A stretch of 17,957 nucleotides of DNA from CAYOEZ01 sp964402955 (GTDB lineage: Bacteria > Chloroflexota > DTOL01 > DAOUCN01). The stretch is taken from positions 1-17,957 of the forward strand of contig CAYOEZ010000085.1 of assembly GCA_964402955.1 (NCBI GenBank). The letters run 5' to 3'. Position numbers and translations under genes: made by a program. Shown here one piece after another: positions 6,712-12,705 of this stretch. The notes beneath the pieces were generated by a model, which worked only from the letters and a program-made list of their open reading frames with translations, did no database searches and was not told where the DNA came from. Every line of letters starts with the position of its first letter. Positions within the stretch are counted from its first letter, which is position 1.

Positions 6712-9063
6712 CTACTTTCCCGCGCGCACCGGCTGCGGGAGCGATTTCTTGGCCTTGACTGGCCGCACGGGCGCTGCCGCCGCGGCCGGCTCAGCCTCCA
6801 GCAACACGCGCTGTCCCTCCAGGCGACGGCGCACCGCGGCAACGGCTGTCCCCAGCGCGATGATGATCAACCCGGCCCAGAGCAGATTGATGCCAGGCTC
6901 ACGGCTCACTTCGAGCGTGACAAAGGCGGGGGTCGCGCCGCTGGACTTAGCCGTATCCAGCACACTGATCACCACCTGCCCGACCTGCGGCGTATCAAGC
7001 GCCACCTCGATCTTGGTCCCTGGCAGCGTGATGGGCGTGGCAATCAGCCCTTTCTGCGAATCTGCGCTGACAGTCGGAGTGATGACCGTGGTCACGCCCC
7101 CCTTGCTGACTTCCAGGATCGCGCCCACACTCACGTTCGTGCCCTGCTGGTCGTGCCCGCTGCGAGCATAATCGATGAACTTGAAGGTGTAGCCCTCGGC
7201 CACCTTGCTGTCGCCTTTGACCAACTCAAGGATAGTACCGGCCGGTTTGCCTTCGTTGTAGTCGCCCGGAGAAATGTAGAGGTCTTCAGTCGCGTATTTG
7301 TGGATATAGGGATTGCGCACCATGCCCTGAGCAGTTGGCAGCAGCTTGGGCGTCGCCAAGAAGGTCTCCTCGCCGCGGCGTACAACCACTTGCAGCGCGT
7401 ATTTGCCGTTGGGCAATTGCTCCAGCCCGTTGAACTGGAAGGAGTAGCCCAGAGACTGCACACTCTGTCCCTGGTACAGGGTCATGGTCTCAACCTGCTT
7501 GTAGGCATTGGTGCCGACAATGCCAACCAGAGCAAGCGCGACACCGACGTGCGCCAGATACCCACCGATCTTCCAGAAGTTGGCCCGAACGATGCGCACA
7601 ATCATGGCCGTGTTCGTACCCAGCGCAAACAGCGCGAAGAAGACGACGACCAACGAGACCGGCTCGCGCATCATAACCACGGCAGCAAAGAACGCACCAA
7701 AGACGGCAAACACGAGAGGCCACCTGAGCATGAGCAGCAGTTTGCGCATGTGGCTTTCTTGCCAGGCCAGAATAGGAGCGATCGTCATCATGACGGCAAA
7801 GACAATGCCCAGCGGCACGCTCGTCGTGGCATAGTAGGTGGTGGCAACAGTGCTTTGCTGGCACAAGCGTACGCCCGCGCTGCCCAGCCCCAGCAGAATG
7901 CCGCTGCTGCCACAGAGAAGACCGTTGCCTGCGATCAGGCCCGTGATGATCGGGCTGGATGTCCCGATGCTGACAGCCACGGCAAAGAAGATGAAAGCCA
8001 CGACAACAACGAGCGACGTGAAGTCGCGGCTCAGCAACGACTTGAAGAGGTCCGGCCCGGCGGGAATATCGCGGTAACGCCTGACAAAAAGCACCAGCGA
8101 GGCGACTGCGAAGTGAATCAAGGCCACAAGCATCACCGGCATCAGCGGTGATTCGCCGAAAGTATGCACGGAGAAATTGGCCAGAACGCCTGAGCGCGTC
8201 AGGAACGTGGAATAGATAACCGTCACGTACGTGGACAGGGCAAGGATGAGATTCCAGCGCACAAGCCGGCCACGCGTTTTCTGCGCAATCAGGCCGTGTA
8301 CCAGAGCGCCGCCCAACAGCCACGGCACGAGCGACGAATTCTCCACCGGGTCCCAGCCCCAGTAGCCGCCCCAGCCCAGGACACGATAGGCCCAAAATCC
8401 GCCGATGGCCAAACCCAGTCCCAGAAAGCCCCACGCCGCCAGCGTCCACGGCCAGGCGCGATAGACCCAGCCTGTGTAATCGCGCTTCCACAACGCGGCA
8501 ATGGCAAAGGCAAAGGCTACCGACAGTCCAGCAAAGCCCACAAAGAGCAGCGGCGGATGAATAGCCATGTAGGGGTCCTGCAAGAGTGGGCTTAGTCCGT
8601 TCCCCTCAAACGGCACGTCAGGAGTGGTGCGGAAAGGACTCTGCAACATGAGCATGACCAGCGGGAAAAGCTGCACCGCGCTCATGACAAACAGCGTCGG
8701 CGCCTCAAAGCTGTCGTCGCGCTGGCGCTGGAACCAACCGCTGAGCGCCACGCCAAACAGGACACCGCATGTCAGCCAGAGAAGCATCGAGCCTTCCTGC
8801 CCGCCCCAAAAGGCAGAGAACTTGTACAGCAGCGGCAATGTGCTCGCGCTATTGGCCCATACGTACTCTACCTGGAATTGATCGCTGAGGATCAGCGCCA
8901 TCAGATACGTCGCCGCCAGCAAAATGAGGATCGCCAGTCCGGCTGTGGACCAGCGCGCGTATTTGAGAACATCTCTCTGCCCGCGCGCCGCCAGGAAGTA
9001 GTAATAGCAGGCTGCCAGCGCAGCCCCCAGACTGAGTGTGATCAGGATATTACCGATGATCAT
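6712..9063 (-). CDS. ccmF: CcmF, cytochrome c heme lyase subunit
   Basis: 783 residues, polytopic membrane protein that attaches heme to apocytochrome c at the outer face of the membrane, receiving it from holo-CcmE. The WWD heme-handling motif reads WGGYWGWDPVEN (231-242). The four histidines that ligate the two hemes in CcmF have counterparts: H169 in MAIHPPLLF, H256 in GALVHG, H300 in FSVHTFG and H505 in YLAHVGVAL. A periplasmic domain follows from about 520 to 730, and the C-terminus has a basic Ala/Pro-rich tail. Between SIGTSSPIITG (365-375) and the conserved TTSVPLGI (413-420) there is extra sequence at about 378-403 with two cysteines (C384, C401). The ATG overlaps the ccmE stop as ATGA, which fixes the start and implies translational coupling. 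Confidence 0.95.
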   Translation of the reverse strand: MIIGNILITLSLGAALAACYYYFLAARGQRDVLKYARWSTAGLAILILLAATYLMALILSDQFQVEYVWANSASTLPLLYKFSAFWGGQEGSMLLWLTCGVLFGVALSGWFQRQRDDSFEAPTLFVMSAVQLFPLVMLMLQSPFRTTPDVPFEGNGLSPLLQDPYMAIHPPLLFVGFAGLSVAFAFAIAALWKRDYTGWVYRAWPWTLAAWGFLGLGLAIGGFWAYRVLGWGGYWGWDPVENSSLVPWLLGGALVHGLIAQKTRGRLVRWNLILALSTYVTVIYSTFLTRSGVLANFSVHTFGESPLMPVMLVALIHFAVASLVLFVRRYRDIPAGPDLFKSLLSRDFTSLVVVVAFIFFAVAVSIGTSSPIITGLIAGNGLLCGSSGILLGLGSAGVRLCQQSTVATTYYATTSVPLGIVFAVMMTIAPILAWQESHMRKLLLMLRWPLVFAVFGAFFAAVVMMREPVSLVVVFFALFALGTNTAMIVRIVRANFWKIGGYLAHVGVALALVGIVGTNAYKQVETMTLYQGQSVQSLGYSFQFNGLEQLPNGKYALQVVVRRGEETFLATPKLLPTAQGMVRNPYIHKYATEDLYISPGDYNEGKPAGTILELVKGDSKVAEGYTFKFIDYARSGHDQQGTNVSVGAILEVSKGGVTTVITPTVSADSQKGLIATPITLPGTKIEVALDTPQVGQVVISVLDTAKSSGATPAFVTLEVSREPGINLLWAGLIIIALGTAVAAVRRRLEGQRVLLEAEPAAAAAPVRPVKAKKSLPQPVRAGK

Positions 9064-9452
9064 TGACCTGGCGCCTTTGCCGGCCCGTACTGGGCTTCGT
9101 ATTTTGATGGGCACTTGACGAGCAACTGGTCGGCCTCAAACACATCACCCTTGTTGCGGCCAATCGCAACCACACCGATCGCATCATCGAAGTTGGCGGG
9201 CTTGACGCGCTTGTAGACAACGGGCATGCTGTTTCCCTTGTCATCGATCAAGACAAACGTGAAGCTGCCGTTGGCGTTGTAGCTGGCCTTGCCATCCTTC
9301 ACCAGGCCGCTAACCTGCACCAGCCCCTTAGCCGTCCTGGCCTCGGCAATCGAGATATAGGGCGTAAGCGACGACTGGAATGCGCTGGCCCCGAAGATGA
9401 GAGCGGCAAGAATGACCACCACCCCCAGAATGTGCACCGGCTTGATTCTCAT
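9060..9452 (-). CDS. ccmE: CcmE, heme chaperone with a CxxxY motif
   Basis: 130 residues: a membrane anchor at about 6-25, then an OB-fold periplasmic domain (VQVSGLVKDG, FVLIDDKGNSMPVVYK, FEADQLLVKC). CcmE binds heme covalently and passes it to CcmF. In most bacteria the attachment residue is His in an HxxxY motif. Here the same position reads C114-P-S-K-Y118, the CxxxY form described for archaea and Desulfovibrio-type System I variants. The ATG follows AAGGGG by 6 bases and lies 3 bases after the ccmD stop; the end overlaps ccmF by 4 bases. The length is slightly short because the C-terminal tail after the motif is only 12 residues. Confidence 0.93.
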   Translation of the reverse strand: MRIKPVHILGVVVILAALIFGASAFQSSLTPYISIAEARTAKGLVQVSGLVKDGKASYNANGSFTFVLIDDKGNSMPVVYKRVKPANFDDAIGVVAIGRNKGDVFEADQLLVKCPSKYEAQYGPAKAPGQ

Positions 9453-9455
9453 TCG

Positions 9456-9581
9456 TTACCCCTTCTTATGTAGAGAAGTTTCCAAATCCCTGACGCGTGT
9501 GTCCAACCGCCAGATGTAGACAAACACGCCCAACCACGTGATGAGTGTCACGGCAAGGACAGTGATCAACTCGTTGCTCAT
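9456..9581 (-). CDS. ccmD: CcmD-like small membrane protein
   Basis: A 41-residue ORF between ccmC and ccmE, the usual place of ccmD. It has one N-terminal hydrophobic helix (about 5-24, ELITVLAVTLITWLGVFVYI) followed by a short basic and acidic tail (WRLDTRVRDLETSLHKKG), as in CcmD proteins. CcmD helps release holo-CcmE from the CcmABC complex. GGGAG lies 8 bases before the ATG; the gaps to ccmC and ccmE are 16 and 3 bases. The identification rests on position, size and topology, because CcmD sequences are poorly conserved. Confidence 0.85.
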   Translation of the reverse strand: MSNELITVLAVTLITWLGVFVYIWRLDTRVRDLETSLHKKG

Positions 9582-9597
9582 ATTGCTTTCTCCCTCA

Positions 9598-10257
9598 TTA
9601 CTTGTCTGGCTGATCGCGTAGCGCGGCAATTCGTACCTGCAAGCGGTAGACCCAAACGAATAGTCCGGTGAAGGCCAACAGCGACGTCATAAAGACCTGC
9701 AACATGTGCGGCGTCATGGACATACTGGCCTGGCCGCCGGTCGAAATCAGCAGATCAGGATGCAGCGACCAGTACACGCGCGGCAGGATGAAAACGAGGA
9801 ACGGAACGGTGATGAAGGCAAAAATGGCGTAGACAGCAGATAGCCGCGCGCGGCGGTCTTGCTCGTCAACGGCTGAGCGCAGCGCGAAATAGGCCAGGTA
9901 TATCAGCATCAGCACGAAGATCGTCGTTTGACGCGGGTCCCAGTTCCAGGGCGTGCCCCAGGCCAGATTGGCGAAGATGGCCCCGCTGATGGTTGCGATA
10001 ACGGTGAAAGTCAGACCTAACTCGGCGGCAGCCACAGCGCTATGGTCATCGCTCGCCTTGCCACGCTTCAGATACAGGATGCTGCTCACCATCGAGACGA
10101 AGAAAGAAAGCACCGCCACCCACGCCGTGGGGACATGGAAGAAGATGACCCGTCCGGCGTCGCCCAGTGTCGCCTCTGGCTCAGCATAGAGGAAAGCGGC
10201 CACGATCACAAGCGACATCAACACGCCGAGCAATAGAGGAAAGACCTTACCCTTCAA
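9598..10257 (-). CDS. ccmC: CcmC, heme delivery membrane protein
   Basis: 219 residues with about six membrane helices. It has the CcmC signatures FFHVPTAW (heme-ligand H41) near the first outer loop, the tryptophan-rich WWD motif WGTPWNWDPRQT (100-111), and WSLHPDLL in the later loop. CcmC presents heme to CcmE. I chose the TTG start at 10257 because GGAAGGGG lies 7 bases upstream. The first in-frame ATG (10317) overlaps the -10 hexamer of the promoter at 10316-10344, so it cannot be on that transcript. GTG at 10263 is a less well spaced alternative. First gene of ccmCDEF. Confidence 0.92.
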   Translation of the reverse strand: MKGKVFPLLLGVLMSLVIVAAFLYAEPEATLGDAGRVIFFHVPTAWVAVLSFFVSMVSSILYLKRGKASDDHSAVAAAELGLTFTVIATISGAIFANLAWGTPWNWDPRQTTIFVLMLIYLAYFALRSAVDEQDRRARLSAVYAIFAFITVPFLVFILPRVYWSLHPDLLISTGGQASMSMTPHMLQVFMTSLLAFTGLFVWVYRLQVRIAALRDQPDK

Positions 10258-10569
10258 GTACACACCCCTTCCGCAGTATATTCTGCCCATCCGACATTCG
10301 CTGCAATCTGGAGTCATTGTATCACGCCAATCTTAGTTCGTCAATATACATCTTGCAAATATCGGCGACGTGGTCAGATGAAGGCATTACTGCGGACACA
10401 GCCTGGCAGCCTGCCGGGGAGTGCTGTTTCACCGCAGAGCCGCAGAGGACGCAGAGGCTATTCTGGCTCCGTGGTGCCCTTTCTCGGCGATGCCCGATAC
10501 AGCGGGGCAGGCTCTCTCTGCGTCTCTGCGGTGAAAAAGAACCCCGGGCATCGGCTCTCCGACAAACTG
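10258..10569. other. Intergenic interval between ccmC and ccmB
   Basis: 312 bases filled by the ccmC leader and promoter (10258-10344) and repeat copy B (from 10405). Positions 10345-10404 show nothing recognisable. Confidence 0.6.
10316..10344 (-). promoter_or_regulatory. Sigma70-type promoter for ccmCDEF
   Basis: TTGACG (10344-10339), a 17-base spacer and TACAAT (10321-10316) on the minus strand match the consensus at 5/6 and 5/6. The expected start near 10309 gives a leader of about 50 nt. This lets ccmCDEF be expressed independently of ccmAB, which lies beyond repeat copy B. Confidence 0.75.
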
Positions 10570-10570
10570 C
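10405..10570. repeat. Long palindromic repeat, copy B, at the ccmB stop
   Basis: The left arm runs GGCAGCCTGCCGGGGAGTG then TGTTTCACCGCAGAG, and the right arm, read in reverse, runs GCAGTTTGTCGGAGAGCC then TTTTTCACCGCAGAGACG. The two arms pair through CACCGCAGAGnCGCAGAG. The same two arm types occur in opposite order at 12016-12201. The right border, TAGCAG on the minus strand, includes the TAG stop codon of ccmB. Confidence 0.85.
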
Positions 10571-11250
10571 TAATCGCCCCACACGAACTCGAAAAGCATG
10601 AGCGACGCCGTGACCATCACCACCGCATAGGCAATCAGCAAGCGCAACTCTGGCCCGGCGGCGCCAACCTCGGCGCCTTCCAGCGCCAGGCGCGTCCCGC
10701 GAATGCATGTGATCAGGAGGGGCAACAACGGGGGAAACGAGAGGATAGTGAACAGCGCGCCTTTGACATTGGCCTTGGCCACAATGGCAGCCATGATCGT
10801 GGCCAGGCTGGCCAGCCCGGCGCTGCCAAGCAACAGCACGGCAAAGAACAGCACGTAGTTCTCGATACGCAGACCCATCATAATCACAAAGAGGGGAAAG
10901 ACGACGATCTCCAGGATGCCCATCAGCACGACATTGAAGGCCAGCTTGCCCAGGTAGACGACGGTTGGCGACGCCGCAAGGCGCAAGGCATGGACAGTGC
11001 CCGCCTCTTCCTCGCGCACAAAGACGCGCGCCAGGCCCGACATCGCCGAGAAGAAAACGATGATCCAGTAGAGAGCGGCCTGAAGCTCGGGCGTCAGGCC
11101 AAACTGCCCAACGGAAAAACTGACAACGGTCAGGGTCGTGACCGCGAACAGTAGAATTGAGTTGAGCGAATACTTGGTGCGAAACTCGGAGCGCAGATCC
11201 TTTTCGAAGACGGCCAGGGATTCGCTGAGAAGCGTCCTAAGGTCATTCAC
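10570..11250 (-). CDS. ccmB: CcmB, ABC transporter membrane subunit
   Basis: 226 residues with about six hydrophobic helices. Family hallmarks are the N-terminal KDLRSEFRTKYSLNS, the FSAMSGLARVFVREEEAGTVHALRL loop (split about residues 68-92) and the FPPLLPLLI segment. CcmB and CcmA form the ABC module that, with CcmC and CcmD, uses ATP to release heme-loaded CcmE. The ATG overlaps the ccmA stop by 4 bases (ATGA). The last codons read TGG GGC GAT TAG, with the TAG supplied by the border of repeat copy B, so the original C-terminus could have been trimmed slightly. Confidence 0.93.
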   Translation of the reverse strand: MNDLRTLLSESLAVFEKDLRSEFRTKYSLNSILLFAVTTLTVVSFSVGQFGLTPELQAALYWIIVFFSAMSGLARVFVREEEAGTVHALRLAASPTVVYLGKLAFNVVLMGILEIVVFPLFVIMMGLRIENYVLFFAVLLLGSAGLASLATIMAAIVAKANVKGALFTILSFPPLLPLLITCIRGTRLALEGAEVGAAGPELRLLIAYAVVMVTASLMLFEFVWGD

Positions 11251-11885
11251 GGTTGCACCGCCCGTCCCGGCTGCCCCAGGCGCAATATCTCGTCGCCCAG
11301 CGCAACCTCGTGCGTGTCATTCGTGGCAAAGATGAGCAGACCATGCTTCGTCTGCTCTGCCATCACCTCGCGTACAACGGCGATGCCCTCATCGTCCAGA
11401 TTGGTGCTCGGCTCATCGAGGAGCAGAATGGCGGGATGGTGCAGCAGGGCGCAGGCATATTTCAGCCGGTGGCGCATGCCGGAGGAATAGGTGCGAACCT
11501 CGTCACCGGAGCGCCCGGCCAGGCCCATCCTGGCCAGTAGCGCCTCAAAGGCGACGCTCTGTGCCGGTAGTCCGCGCACACGCGCGAAGAAGACCATGTT
11601 TTCCAGCGCTGTCAGCTCGCCGTAGAGCGCCACATCGGGCGCTACCAGGCCAAAGCAGTGGCGCACGTCCGCCGGTTGATACTCCGTCCCGTCCACAGTG
11701 ATCGTTACCGAGCCACGGCTGGGCCGCAGCAGGCCACAGATCAGCCGCAGCAGTGTGCTCTTGCCCGAGCCGTTGCAGCCGGTAACGCACAAAGCGTGCC
11801 CATCGTCGACAGTCAGATTCACACTGTCGAAGATTGCACGCCGGTTGAACGACTTGGCAACATCATTCAGATCTACACGCACCAT
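11247..11885 (-). CDS. ccmA: CcmA, ABC transporter ATPase
   Basis: 212 residues, a single cytoplasmic ATP-binding cassette. Walker A is GCNGSGKST (36-44), the ABC signature YSSGMRHR (133-140), Walker B AILLLDEP (152-159) and the switch histidine H192 in NDTHE. Length and the adjacent ccmB identify it as CcmA and not another short ATPase. It is the first gene of ccmAB. The ATG lies only 9 bases from the -10 hexamer of a perfect promoter, so the mRNA would have almost no leader and no Shine-Dalgarno. No downstream in-frame start fits the family N-terminus, which begins with VDLNDVAKSF. Confidence 0.93.
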   Translation of the reverse strand: MVRVDLNDVAKSFNRRAIFDSVNLTVDDGHALCVTGCNGSGKSTLLRLICGLLRPSRGSVTITVDGTEYQPADVRHCFGLVAPDVALYGELTALENMVFFARVRGLPAQSVAFEALLARMGLAGRSGDEVRTYSSGMRHRLKYACALLHHPAILLLDEPSTNLDDEGIAVVREVMAEQTKHGLLIFATNDTHEVALGDEILRLGQPGRAVQP

Positions 11886-11894
11886 GGTGGCCGC

Positions 11895-11923
11895 ATTATA
11901 GCATCGCGCCTTGAGAGTGTCAA
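11895..11923 (-). promoter_or_regulatory. Perfect consensus promoter of ccmAB, leaderless start
   Basis: TTGACA (11923-11918), 17 bases, TATAAT (11900-11895) on the minus strand: a 12/12 match with ideal spacing. A start about 7 bases past the -10 falls near 11888, 2-3 bases before the ccmA ATG at 11885. Confidence 0.88.
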
Positions 11924-12015
11924 CGCGACCGCGCCGCGTAATTGTTCTCAGATACCCCGGGCCGAACGATTACCCGGCCCGTTTTGTAGGCCGGGGATTG
12001 TGCCCGGGACCCCCT

Positions 12016-12201
12016 GGCAGTTTGTCGGAGAGCCACTGCCGGCGGGCAGTTCCACCGCAGCGACGCAGAGAGAGCCTGGCCCGCTCTAGAGCCTGGCCCG
12101 CTCCATCGGCCATCGGACATCGGGCATCGCTGAGAAAAAGCACACAAAAGCTATCAAAACCTCTGCGCTCTGCGGTGGAACAACACTCTCCGGCAATCTG
12201 C
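12016..12201. repeat. Long palindromic repeat, copy C, upstream of ccmA
   Basis: The left arm, GGCAGTTTGTCGGAGAGCC then TTCCACCGCAGCGACGCAG, matches the reverse complement of the right arm of copy B. The right arm, read in reverse as GCAGATTGCCGGAGAGTG then TTGTTCCACCGCAGAG, matches the left arm of copy B. Copies B and C are therefore in opposite orientation. Its middle holds two copies of GAGCCTGGCCCGCTC (12072-12086 and 12089-12103) and several CATCGG units. Confidence 0.85.
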
Positions 12202-12444
12202 TATCGTCATCGCACGACTTTCCGCGCAGACTGCGGCGAAGGACTGCCCATCCAGCCTGCCGCGCGCGACGGCAACAAACCTCTCATGGTCGGAACGATC
12301 TGTGCCGTCCACCGCGCAACCAACTGCCTGACGCAGCGCCTCTGCCGCGCCCAACAATCGTGCGGCCTTGGCAGGCCATCCCTGTGCGCCAGCAGCTTGG
12401 TTCCTATCGAAAAGGACACCCAGACCGACGGCAGAATGGATCTC
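12154..12444 (-). pseudogene. Relic of the C-terminus of an ATPase/TPR transcriptional regulator
   Basis: A 96-codon open stretch with no start, preceded by an in-frame TGA (12447-12445). It reads AKAARLLGAAEALRQAVG (25-42), then DHERFVAVARGRLDGQSFAA (52-71) and CAESRAMTIAD (73-83). This is the standard tail of large LuxR-, SARP- or NB-ARC-type regulators with TPR repeats (AARLLGAAEALREA...AERARAALGEEAFAAAWAEGRAL...). Nothing of the ATPase or DNA-binding part remains. The last codons (FHRRAQRF) are encoded by the right arm of repeat copy C, so the repeat replaced or truncated the natural end. The family call rests on recognition of this motif and needs a profile search. Confidence 0.65.
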
Positions 12445-12479
12445 TCACGTGCATGAAAGCTCGAACGCCTGGCAGAGCT

Positions 12480-12535
12480 TCCACAATTGTGGATTCCGTC
12501 GCAATGTTGACATGAGGGGGTGGCTGTGATACATT
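12480..12535 (+). promoter_or_regulatory. Promoter with adjacent 14-bp palindrome
   Basis: TTGACA (12507-12512), 17 bases, TACATT (12530-12535) face the flavoprotein gene. A perfect palindrome, TCCACAATTGTGGA (12480-12493), ends 13 bases before the -35, a position typical for an activator or repressor site. The transcript would start near 12542 and have a leader of about 165 nt. Confidence 0.6.
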
Positions 12536-12597
12536 GGCCGTGTCCGCTGGTCGCTCTGTAAGCTGGGCTGGGTTCAGCTCCCGCCTTTACTACGTAA

Positions 12598-12680
12598 GCA
12601 TGCTACTCGGAGGCAACAGGGACCAAGAAGCGGTGGCATGCCTGCCAAGGTGCCAATTTTGCTCACTCCGCCTGGAGTGA
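12598..12680 (+). promoter_or_regulatory. Folded leader of the flavoprotein gene
   Basis: Two stems are visible: GCATGCTAC (12598-12606) with GTGGCATGC (12633-12641), 9 bp including one G-U pair, and TCACTCC (12663-12669) with GGAGTGA (12674-12680) across a 4-base loop. The second stem ends 15 bases before the Shine-Dalgarno. I do not recognise a known riboswitch class. Confidence 0.4.
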
Positions 12681-12705
12681 ATGGAACACGTGCACGGAGA
12701 AAACG

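Larger units (their letters stand above)
11886..12705. other. 820-base interval with promoters, repeat and gene relic
   Basis: No intact gene. In order it contains the ccmAB promoter, a CGGGCCG/CGGCCCG hairpin (11958-11981) followed by TTTT on the plus strand, repeat copy C, a regulator relic on the minus strand, and the promoter and leader of the plus-strand flavoprotein gene. Confidence 0.7.

Noticed and set aside
11958..11985. CGGGCCG/CGGCCCG hairpin followed by TTTT on the plus strand
   Set aside because: No plus-strand gene ends before it, and the T-run is short. It may be part of the repeat-rich spacer.
12207..12419. A 70-codon minus-strand frame starting MSFSIGTKLL
   Set aside because: It overlaps the regulator relic in a different frame; only the other frame has family-like sequence.
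12542..12705. Cobalamin or cyclic-di-GMP riboswitch before the flavoprotein gene
   Set aside because: The leader is folded, but conserved cores of these classes are not present.
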